Source: CAVYEM01 sp963767635
GTDB taxonomy: Bacteria > Vulcanimicrobiota > Vulcanimicrobiia > Vulcanimicrobiales > Vulcanimicrobiaceae
DNA: 64,000 bases
NCBI GenBank assembly: GCA_963767635.1
Contig: CAVYEM010000001.1
Location: forward strand, 372,001 to 436,000
Direction: 5' to 3'
Shown one piece after another: positions 11,501 through 19,057 of this stretch (the stretch's first letter is position 1; each line of letters starts with the position of its first letter). Both the position numbers and the translations under genes were made by a program. Under the pieces are notes generated by a model that was not told the DNA's origin, made no database searches, and worked only from the letters and a program-made list of their open reading frames with translations.

Positions 11501-12040
11501 GCTGTCGGCAATGACGTAATAGTGTACGATCCGGCGGATCACGGCAAAGAAATCGCGCGCTTTTCATTCATCCGGCAAGCCGGCGGAGAACATCTTTCGC
11601 TGGCTGACTACGTGCGCGAGCCGGTGAAAGGGCGCGCTTCCGACGTAATTGCGCTGCAGGTCGTCACGGTCGGCACGCGCGCAGCCGAGCGCATCGAAGC
11701 GCTGCAGCGCGCGGGTGAATACAGCGAATCGTATTTTTTGCACGGGTTCTCCGTGCAAAGCGCCGAGGCGCTGGCCGAATATGCGCATCGCCACATCCGC
11801 GCCGAGCTCGGGCTGGATGCCGATCGCGGCAAACGCTACTCGTGGGGATATGGAGCCTGTCCCGACCTCTCGCAGCACGCGATTGCGTTTTCGCTGCTGG
11901 ACGCGGGCGCTGCCATCGGCGTGTCGCTGACCGAAGGTTTCCAAATCGTGCCGGAGCAGTCGACCGCGGCGATTGTGATGCATCATCCGAAGGCGGCATA
12001 CTTCAACGCGGCGGCGGTGCGGGAGCTGGAACCGGCGTAA
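8560..12040 (+). CDS. metH: Cobalamin-dependent methionine synthase, full length, frameshifted near the N-terminus
   Basis: The five-base gap after the asparaginase suggests an operon. Domains in order: homocysteine S-methyltransferase barrel (IFDGAMGTQL; zinc cysteines in GLNCSTGP and VGGCCGTTP); pterin-binding barrel (LLVGERINAQGSRKLKK); B12 cap and cobalamin domain with the axial-histidine motif GDVHDIGKN; and a C-terminal reactivation domain (RYSWGYGACPDL). MetH methylates homocysteine using methyltetrahydrofolate and methylcobalamin. The first 101 codons are in another frame. Dropping one A near 8864 joins INRDAAQ to LAREACAKYA. The total of about 1160 residues is normal for the family. 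Need for B12 links it to the btu locus at 45.8-50.5 kb. Confidence 0.92.
9496..9523. repeat. Hairpin-forming palindrome in the MetH interdomain linker
   Basis: AGGGGTG (9496-9502) is the exact complement of CACCCCT (9517-9523). An alternative inner stem, GTGCG (9500-9504) with CGCAC (9509-9513), also forms. The element sits precisely where the homocysteine and pterin barrels are joined and encodes the linker GVRGRTPTPKTKQ. It may be a small palindromic insertion tolerated in a flexible linker, or simply G-rich linker sequence. Confidence 0.35.
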
Positions 12041-12130
12041 CACTTAGCCGCTCCAGCGTTTTGGATTTGGTCGGTGACGCCGTGGATGAAATAATCGAAA
12101 ACGACTCGCCAGGACCGGTGCAGCGCCTAG

Positions 12131-12161
12131 CAGCGCCTCGGACGGCGCTGAACTTGTTCAG
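12131..12161 (+). terminator. Possible terminator or paired hairpins downstream of metH
   Basis: CAGCGCC at 12131-12137 pairs with GGCGCTG at 12144-12150 (six-base loop). It is followed immediately by a second palindrome, CTGAAC-TT-GTTCAG, at 12148-12161. The hairpins lie about 90 bases after the metH stop, in a 291-base gap (12041-12331) between convergent genes that otherwise shows no credible gene. There is no clean U tract, so termination is plausible but not proven. An open frame through 12177 is only the antisense/shifted tail of metH. Confidence 0.4.
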
Positions 12162-12331
12162 TCTTATCGAAGCCTGATGCAACTCGCGGCATACCTGCCC
12201 GGCATGCTTGCCCCAGTGGAATTTGAAGAACCCTACGATCGACGTTATCCATAGTATCCGCGGTATCTACAGGAGCCGCTGCTACCGATAACATCGCTCA
12301 ATAAACCGCAGAAACGGTCGAACGGCTTAGC

Positions 12332-13720
12332 CTATCCGACCCACACCGTTTGAACGTTCGTGAATTCGCGAATGCCGAACTGCGCCAGTTCGCGGCCGTA
12401 GCCGCTCTTCTTCACGCCGCCGAACGGTAAGCGCGGATCGGACGCAGTCATGCCGTTGACGAACACCAATCCGGACTGGAGTCTTGCGGCGATGCGTTCG
12501 CCGCGCTCGCTGTCGCGGGTCCACACGTTATTGCCAAGGCCAAAACGGGATGCATTAGCGAGCGCGACTGCGTGGTCGGCATCGCGCGCCTTTGTGATCG
12601 CGGCAGCCGGCCCGAACGTTTCTTCTTCAAATACCGGCATCTGCGCGGTGACGTCCGCCAAGATCGTTGGTTCGTAAAACGCACCCGGTTGACTCAAACG
12701 GCGTCCGCCCGCGATCGTGCGAGCGCCCAGGGTTTGCGAGGCGACGACTTGACGTTCGAGTTCGTCGACCAAATCCGTCCGCGCGAGCGGCCCCATCGTG
12801 ACGCTGCGGTCCATCGGATCGCCGACCTTGATGGCGCAGACGTTTTCGGCAAACGCCTCACAAAACGCATCGTACGCCGGCTCTTCGACGATGAAGCGCT
12901 TGGCCGCGATGCAGCTCTGTCCGCAGTTTTGAAAACGCGCGCGCACGGCTGTTTTGGCGGCCGTTTCCACGTCGGCGTCGGCAAGCACGATGAACGCATC
13001 CGAACCGCCGAGCTCGAGCAGGCTCTTCTTCAACAACTTTCCCGCAGCGGCGGCGACTGCCGATCCCGCCGGCTCGCTTCCGGTCAGCGTTACCGCGGCG
13101 ATCCGCGAATCGGCGAGCACGCTTTCGACCTGCTCTGCGCGGATGACGAGTGCGGTGAATGCGCCTGGGGGGAATCCGCAGTCGCGGAACGCCGCTTCGA
13201 GCGCTTGACCGCAGCCGGTGACGTTTGCGGCGTGCTTGAGCATTGCGACGTTGCCTGCGGCAAGCGCAGGAACCGCGAAGCGCATGACTTGGAAGAACGG
13301 AAAATTCCACGGCATGACGGCAAGGATTGCCCCGAGCGGGCGGTATGCGACGTAACTGCGCGCTGCATTGGTTTCGACGAACTCCGCGGCAAGTTGCTCC
13401 GGCGCGTGCTCCGCATAGTACTCGCAGGCCCACGCGCACTTTTCGATCTCGGCTTCCGCTTCGCCGATCGTCTTGCCCATCTCGGTAGTGGCAAGAGCGC
13501 CCAAACGCTCCTTGCTCGCCCGAAAGTATGCCGCAAGATCGCGGAACTTCTCAAGGCGCGACGCAAGAGCGGTCGCGCTCCATTCTTCAAAGCCCGCCGC
13601 GGCGGCGCCCATGTGCCGCTCGATCTCTTCGGGCGAGTGCAAAGAATGCCGCCCGATCGGCATGCCGGTGGCAGGGTTTACGGTCGTAATCGAGCGGTGC
13701 GACGTGACTGCCGTCGTCAC
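12332..13720 (-). CDS. NAD(P)-dependent aldehyde dehydrogenase, succinate-semialdehyde dehydrogenase-like
   Basis: A 462-residue protein from a GTG at 13720 that overlaps the preceding stop as GTGA. The catalytic cysteine is in NCGQSCIAAKRF, the general-base glutamate in LELGGSDAFIV, and the cofactor loop includes VTLTGSEPAGSAV and MPWNFPFFQV. The architecture and length match the GabD/YneI group that oxidises C4 semialdehydes. It is the last gene of an operon with two TonB receptors, a phosphoesterase and a beta-propeller. I suggest it may oxidise (R)-malate semialdehyde made by the neighbouring inositol pathway. Ordinary succinate-semialdehyde oxidation is the conservative alternative. Confidence 0.85.
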   Translation of the reverse strand: MTTAVTSHRSITTVNPATGMPIGRHSLHSPEEIERHMGAAAAGFEEWSATALASRLEKFRDLAAYFRASKERLGALATTEMGKTIGEAEAEIEKCAWACEYYAEHAPEQLAAEFVETNAARSYVAYRPLGAILAVMPWNFPFFQVMRFAVPALAAGNVAMLKHAANVTGCGQALEAAFRDCGFPPGAFTALVIRAEQVESVLADSRIAAVTLTGSEPAGSAVAAAAGKLLKKSLLELGGSDAFIVLADADVETAAKTAVRARFQNCGQSCIAAKRFIVEEPAYDAFCEAFAENVCAIKVGDPMDRSVTMGPLARTDLVDELERQVVASQTLGARTIAGGRRLSQPGAFYEPTILADVTAQMPVFEEETFGPAAAITKARDADHAVALANASRFGLGNNVWTRDSERGERIAARLQSGLVFVNGMTASDPRLPFGGVKKSGYGRELAQFGIREFTNVQTVWVG

Positions 13721-14634
13721 TTCAGTTCAAACTGCTGGATTGCGTCTTCGTCCGCTGCCGACCACACCACCCAAATCCGCCCGGTTTTCGTGTCGTAAGC
13801 CAGCGTATGCGCATCTCCATCGGAGCGCGCGATATGCAGCGTTGCGAGCGGCTGCAACATCCCGCGCGCCCGAACGGCAAACACGTCGACCTCGCCACCG
13901 CCTGCGCATGCGATGCGTTGCGCCGAAGCGTCGAGATTACACTGGTCGACTTTCGGCGTGACGTGCGTGGTGGAGATAAGTCGGCCGGCGGGCGTGTAGC
14001 TTGCCAAGACGCCGTTCTTTCCGCCCGCGATGATGACGCGATCGGCCGCGTCATACTGCAGCGGATGATTGTTGGTCAGTTGCGGCGTTCGAATCGTCCG
14101 CACGACTTTGAGCGAATGCGGATCGATGACGGCAATCTCCTGAAGATCGGCGATGTTTTGATACAACGTGTGCGTGCGCGGATCCACCGCCAAATACTCC
14201 GGCTTGTGGCCGGGAAGTTTCACCACGGCGATTTGCTTCATCGTACGCGCGTCGATGACGAAGGTGCGCGTCCCGTCGTCTTCGTCGGCGTAGATGCGAT
14301 GCAAGCCCGGATCGTATGCGATCGCGTCGACGCTGCCGCCTACGCCGACGGAGCGCACGACGTTCTGCGATTTCGGATCCACTTCCGAGACGGTTCGCGC
14401 GAGGCCGTCGCCCGTATACACGTGTCCGGTTTGCGGATCGACCGCTACGCCGTGCATGGGGCCTCCGACGTCGGCCTGGCCCAAAACTTTGCCGCTATCG
14501 GCATCCACGATCAGCAGCGCATCGCTGCCGGTGTGCGCGGCGTACACTCGGCGGCGCGCCGGGTCGACGGCGACGTAATCGAATCCGCTGAGGATTGGGA
14601 CGGTATGCGGCGCTGCGACAGGAACGATGATCAT
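13717..14634 (-). CDS. YncE/YVTN-family beta-propeller protein
   Basis: A 305-residue protein starting at the ATG at 14634, which overlaps the phosphoesterase stop as ATGA. It consists of repeated blades with the pattern D-rich loop, R-I-Y/V-Y, then VIDxxTxK, for example VDPRTHTLYQNIADLQEIAVID. This is typical of seven-bladed YVTN/lactonase-like propellers. No signal peptide is visible at this start, although the neighbours are exported. Proteins of this type often accompany phosphoesterases and outer-membrane receptors; some bind ligands or metals, but a specific role is unknown. The long open frame extending upstream to 15171 runs through the shifted phosphoesterase and is not one protein. 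Confidence 0.8.
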   Translation of the reverse strand: MIIVPVAAPHTVPILSGFDYVAVDPARRRVYAAHTGSDALLIVDADSGKVLGQADVGGPMHGVAVDPQTGHVYTGDGLARTVSEVDPKSQNVVRSVGVGGSVDAIAYDPGLHRIYADEDDGTRTFVIDARTMKQIAVVKLPGHKPEYLAVDPRTHTLYQNIADLQEIAVIDPHSLKVVRTIRTPQLTNNHPLQYDAADRVIIAGGKNGVLASYTPAGRLISTTHVTPKVDQCNLDASAQRIACAGGGEVDVFAVRARGMLQPLATLHIARSDGDAHTLAYDTKTGRIWVVWSAADEDAIQQFELK

Positions 14635-16327
14635 GGTATGTACTGCTTCGGAAGACCGGCGAAGCCGGGCGGCGGTGTGTTGGTGCCGGGAATACGCACC
14701 GGATGAAGACGCAGCGAGCGGCAGTTCATTGTGGATGGAAACGTGTTGACGACGGCATCGGAGATAATCGCCGCCGACGCTGCGATCGGCTTGCGCCTTC
14801 CGCGTAGGCGTGCCATGTCGAAGGCGCCGGCAAGATCCGTCAGGCGGGCGTTGTTGTCGCGCGGTCCTTCGGGCATGTAAGGCTTTTCGTCGGGCAGCGA
14901 CGCGAGCGGCGGCAAACGGAACAGCGTATCGGCGAACTTTACGACCGAGCCCGTATCGCCCAAATCGTGCACGACGGCGCCGGATTTCGCATACGGAGAG
15001 ATGAGGATGAACGGCACACGCGGTCCATCGCCGCACGGATGTCCGTCCCAGCATTGCTCGAACTGGGCGGCGGCGCGTGATCGTAGAAACCTCCTTCGTC
15101 GTCCCAGGTGATGATGATGGCGGAGTCTTTCCAATAGCGGCTACGGGCGATCGCGTTGACGAACGTTGCAACGAACGACTCGGCGACCTGACGGTCGGAA
15201 TCGCCTTCGCCCGGATGATCGTCGTCGCCCTTGAACTGCTGCTGAATGAACGGCGACGGATTGGCGGGCCGCCAGCCGAACCGGTTTTGATTGCTGCCCT
15301 TCACGTAAAAGACGCCGGTCTGCGGAAGCGTTTCGGCGCGCAACGCGCCGAGCAGATACTGCGGCGTGGCGACGTGATTCCAAAAAACGCCGTTCCAGCG
15401 CAGATAGGCGAAATACTGCAGCGCGTTATGATGCGCGGAGTAACCAGGAAGCGCAGGGCGGGGGCCGTTGTAGCCCTCTTGAAACCAGCCCCACGGCACC
15501 GGCGCTTTGCCGCTGCTCGCAACGTGCTGCAAATCGGCGCGGACGCCCAGCGTTTCCCGCGTCGCTTTGCGATCCTTGGTGCCGTTGAGCGTCAGCATGA
15601 CGGTAGCATAACGCTGCACGATCTGCCGTTTCTCTTTCGGATCGCCGGCATACGGCCCGAACGGCGGATCCATGCTGTTTTCGACCGGTACGCCCGCACC
15701 AGAGCCCATGCCGGCGACACGTTCGTCCGGATCCCGCGCCGCTTGCGTCTGCCCCGTTTGCGCCGCGATGATCTCGATATTCCCCGGCGTCGATGGACCG
15801 GTCATTCCCTGAAAGAAATGATCGAAGAGCGCGAACGTGCTCGCGTATTTCCATAAAAACGGTATCGTGTCGCAGTCGTAGTACGCCATGGTCAACTGAC
15901 CCAGCCGCGCTTGATCTGCGGCGCCGTAACCGTCCTTGGCTGAAGACTGCTCTTGGACGGCAATGAAGCGGTCCATCTTGCCGCCGTCGATTTTACCGAT
16001 CAGCGCGAGGCGGGAATGATCCGGGCTCTCGACGTCGGGATCGGTGATTTTGAACGGCGTCAGCCACGTCTTCGCGATCGGATCGTACTGGCGGAATCCG
16101 TGCAACCCCGCAGAGACACTCGCGAGATTATCGGCACCCGGATACGTCCCGAAATAATGATCGAAGGATTCGTTTTCCTGGTAAATGATGAAGACGTGCT
16201 TGATGCGGCTGCGCAAAAGCGCTTCAACCGACAGATCGGGCTTTGCGTGCGCGGCGGGAACCGTTGCGAGCAAGAACGACGCCGAGAGCGCAAGCAGTGC
16301 CGCGCTCCCGGCGCCTCTTCGCAGCAT
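14631..16327 (-). CDS. Exported phosphoesterase of the phospholipase C / acid phosphatase family (PF04185), frameshifted
   Basis: The start at ATG 16327 overlaps the receptor stop as TGATG and opens a signal peptide (MLRRGAGSAALLALSASFLL). The catalytic N-terminal signature is present in IYQENESFDHYFGTYPG, with later metal/active-site segments AIIITWDDEGGFYDHAPPP and VPFILISPYAKSG. Family members cleave phosphate esters or phospholipids outside the cytoplasm. The frame changes in the GCCGCCGCCC stretch near 15068-15075. Restoring one base links HAPPP to QFEQCWDGHPCGDGPRVPFI and gives about 565 residues. In this operon it could release phosphate and a head group, such as inositol, for import; that role is inferred from context only. 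Confidence 0.8.
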
Positions 16328-19050
16328 CACGGTTTTGCGGTCCCGGGGCCGCCGCCCGCCCCGCCGATCCGCTGCGTTACCGAGAACGTAAACGCTCTGG
16401 GCCCGATGCCGAAGCGCTCGGTGCCCTGCTGCAAAGCGTTTGTATCAGAACCGAATTGATTCTCCGCTTGAAACAGTCCCAAGCCGACGCGTCCGTAGTT
16501 GTCGGTCGCTTCGTCGAATAGATTCGAGATGCCCAGGTTGATCGAGGTTTGATCGTTGATGCGCTGATTGAAGAACGCATCGGCTTCACCGAAGGCCGGG
16601 CGGTTGTACGGGTTGTAATTGTCGTAGTGCGTGTAGTCGATGTAGAGTTCTCCGCCATACGTATTCGTGAGATCCATCGTGATGCCGTAGGTGTGCATCG
16701 GAATGTTCGGTATCTGCGCACCATTGATCAGCGTCGGATTGTTCATGAGCACCGTGTCCGACATATTAAAGACCATCGCAGATTGCACGTTGTAGTATCC
16801 CTCCACCGTAAGGTGCGGGGTCGCGCGCACTCTTCCGCTAATCTCGAATCCGCGAGCGCGCGCCGTCGCGAGATTCAAGTTGGTTGCAACCGTTAGGTTC
16901 GCAATGGTGGGCGGCGGGTTGGGCGGTGCGAGATTCGGACAGATTGAACGGATGTGGTTGTACACGCCGGTGAGGTACGACGGCCCGTACAAGGCATTGA
17001 TTTGCGCGACATACGCCGCCGCCGGTAAATCGGCCTCGAATATCGAATTCGTTTCGTTCGTGTCGTACGCCGTAAACTGCAAACTGTCATCCAAGCCGAA
17101 GCGGTGTCCGACGGAAACTTCCAAGTCTTTCGCCTTTTCCGGAAGTTCGCCGGGCGTTGGAAGGGAGCCCAGCCCGAACAACTGACAGTTACCCGGGTTG
17201 ATTCCGCCCGCGCCGGTCAATTCGAAGGCAATAGGAGCCGGATCCGCCGACGATGCGCCGCCGGTAAGGCGTACGACGTCGCGCGGTGTGGGCCGGTACA
17301 CCAGCGAGAGCCGTGGGTCGAATGAATTTCCGCCGATGAGTGAATGCTTGTACCAGGCATTTAGGAAATACGACATCCGCTCGGACGGCGTAAACGCGTC
17401 GCGGATGAAGAAACTGTCGATCTTCGAGAGAAGCGACGCCGTTGGAATGAATGCCGCGCCTGAGATCTGATTGCCGTCGATATACTGGCGTTGCGTATAA
17501 AAGCCGAAGCCGAGGTCGTTTTTGGCTCCGGCGATGTCGTCGCTGATGAGCGAGCCGAACGTCCGGAACCTTCGCGTAAGAATCGAGTTGTCGCCGTTGA
17601 TGTTCGACTCCGGCCGCACCCGGTCTTGACCGTAATTGTCGACGAAGGAATCGACGACCAGCTGATGTTTTCCAAGTTGTGAGACCAGCCGCGCGTGATA
17701 ATCCTGATTGCGAAGCGCCTGGTACGGACCTTGTCCGCCGCCCGATGGGCCGCTGGCGCCCTGTGCGTATTGCTGCGGCGTGACGCACGCGCCGTTCGGC
17801 GCCGCGTCGGTAATAACGGTAACGCCGTTAGGCGCTGCGCTGTTGCCGATGGTGCAGTTCGGACTGCTGACGGCTTGGTAATAGGCGAACTCCGGCGTAA
17901 TAAAGTCGTTGTCGCCGTTGCCGGTTTTGTCGTCCCAAGACGTTGCAGAGTATCCCGAAAGCGTTAACGAGGTGTTGGGCGAGAAGGACCACACCAACTT
18001 CGCCAGATCGTTTCGCAGGATGACGTTGCCGCTCACAGGGTAGGTGTCGAGCGCGAGCGTCGACGACGTCCAGTCGTTGCCGCGCGCGCCGGTTTGTGCG
18101 ATGACTTGCGACGGAAAAAGTCCGTACGTTCCATTCACGCCGTGAACCAGCACGTATCCGAGTTTTCCGACGGTCCCCGTGGCCTGCGCGGCGAACAGCT
18201 GATTGCCTTCGTCGCCGTATCCGTATCGCAGTATTCCTTGCGGCTTTTTCGTCGGATCGATCGTTTGAAAATCGATCGCGCCGCCTACGGCGTCCACGCC
18301 GTATAATCCGGTCGCTCCCGAGCCGTACGTCACCTGCGCGCTTTTGAGCGCGAACACGGGTGAATCGGCGAAATCAAATCCGCCCGTGCCGCCGCCGATG
18401 TCCCACCCGGGATACACGCCGGTCGGTCCGATGGGATGGCCGTCCAGCAACACCTGCGTTTCGCTGGGTTTGAGCCCCCGAATGTCGATGCCGATGTCGT
18501 CACCTCGCGATGAATCCGCATCGGCGCGATTGACGCCCGGGAGTTTACCGAGCGTCTCGGCGATGCGCAATTGATTCGTCTGCTGGACGACGTTGATGTC
18601 GACGTTTTGCTGGATCGTCGTGCTGGTTTGCAGCGCTCCCGCTCCGCCGACGTGCACGTTCGCAATGACCTTGAGGTTGTTTGCCGCCGTTGCTCGCACG
18701 AGCGTAAAATTGACTGTTGCCGGGCCCGTCAAGACGATGTCTTGCGACGTTCCGCCTTGATACCCCGTTGCGCGTACGGCAATGGAATAAATCCCCTGCG
18801 GTATGGCATTGAACCTGTACGCCCCGTAAGCGTTCGTCGTCGTCGCCGCAATCATTTTGCCGGCTTGCTGGAGTTGGAGCACGGCTCCCGCAACCGGAAG
18901 GCCGCCGTTTTGATCGACGACCATGCCGGAAATCGCTGTGGCCGCAGGAGCCTTAGGCTGTTCTTTGTTTTGCGCCGCAGCGGGCAAAAGCATGAAGAGC
19001 CCGTAGAGCAGCAGTGAGATGGCGAACGCGCAAGTTGGTGATCGTGCCAT
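16327..19050 (-). CDS. TonB-dependent outer-membrane receptor with carboxypeptidase-regulatory-like N-terminus (paralog 1)
   Basis: A 907-residue protein from ATG 19050 with an AGGTG ribosome site. It starts with a signal peptide (MARSPTCAFAISLLLYGLFM) and a CarboxypepD_reg-like beta-sandwich at about residues 40-115 (GMVVDQNGGLPVAGAVLQL). A plug domain with IDIRGLKPSETQVLLDGHPI follows, then a 22-stranded-type barrel to the end. Such receptors import large or scarce ligands using TonB energy. It is an obvious paralog of the next gene, seven bases away. A cysteine-bracketed barrel loop (SPNCTIGNS to GACVTPQQYA) is almost unchanged between the two. No SusD-like lipoprotein is present, so it is not a classical Sus pair. 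Confidence 0.88.
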   Translation of the reverse strand: MARSPTCAFAISLLLYGLFMLLPAAAQNKEQPKAPAATAISGMVVDQNGGLPVAGAVLQLQQAGKMIAATTTNAYGAYRFNAIPQGIYSIAVRATGYQGGTSQDIVLTGPATVNFTLVRATAANNLKVIANVHVGGAGALQTSTTIQQNVDINVVQQTNQLRIAETLGKLPGVNRADADSSRGDDIGIDIRGLKPSETQVLLDGHPIGPTGVYPGWDIGGGTGGFDFADSPVFALKSAQVTYGSGATGLYGVDAVGGAIDFQTIDPTKKPQGILRYGYGDEGNQLFAAQATGTVGKLGYVLVHGVNGTYGLFPSQVIAQTGARGNDWTSSTLALDTYPVSGNVILRNDLAKLVWSFSPNTSLTLSGYSATSWDDKTGNGDNDFITPEFAYYQAVSSPNCTIGNSAAPNGVTVITDAAPNGACVTPQQYAQGASGPSGGGQGPYQALRNQDYHARLVSQLGKHQLVVDSFVDNYGQDRVRPESNINGDNSILTRRFRTFGSLISDDIAGAKNDLGFGFYTQRQYIDGNQISGAAFIPTASLLSKIDSFFIRDAFTPSERMSYFLNAWYKHSLIGGNSFDPRLSLVYRPTPRDVVRLTGGASSADPAPIAFELTGAGGINPGNCQLFGLGSLPTPGELPEKAKDLEVSVGHRFGLDDSLQFTAYDTNETNSIFEADLPAAAYVAQINALYGPSYLTGVYNHIRSICPNLAPPNPPPTIANLTVATNLNLATARARGFEISGRVRATPHLTVEGYYNVQSAMVFNMSDTVLMNNPTLINGAQIPNIPMHTYGITMDLTNTYGGELYIDYTHYDNYNPYNRPAFGEADAFFNQRINDQTSINLGISNLFDEATDNYGRVGLGLFQAENQFGSDTNALQQGTERFGIGPRAFTFSVTQRIGGAGGGPGTAKP

Positions 19051-19057
19051 GGTGCAC

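Noticed and set aside
12041..12177. A small acidic protein after metH ending NLFSLIEA
   Set aside because: It is only the open tail of a shifted metH frame, with no independent start or ribosome site.
13717..15171. A single fused phosphoesterase/beta-propeller protein of 484 residues
   Set aside because: The N-terminal part is out of frame relative to the real phosphoesterase; the two genes meet at an ATGA overlap at 14631-14634.
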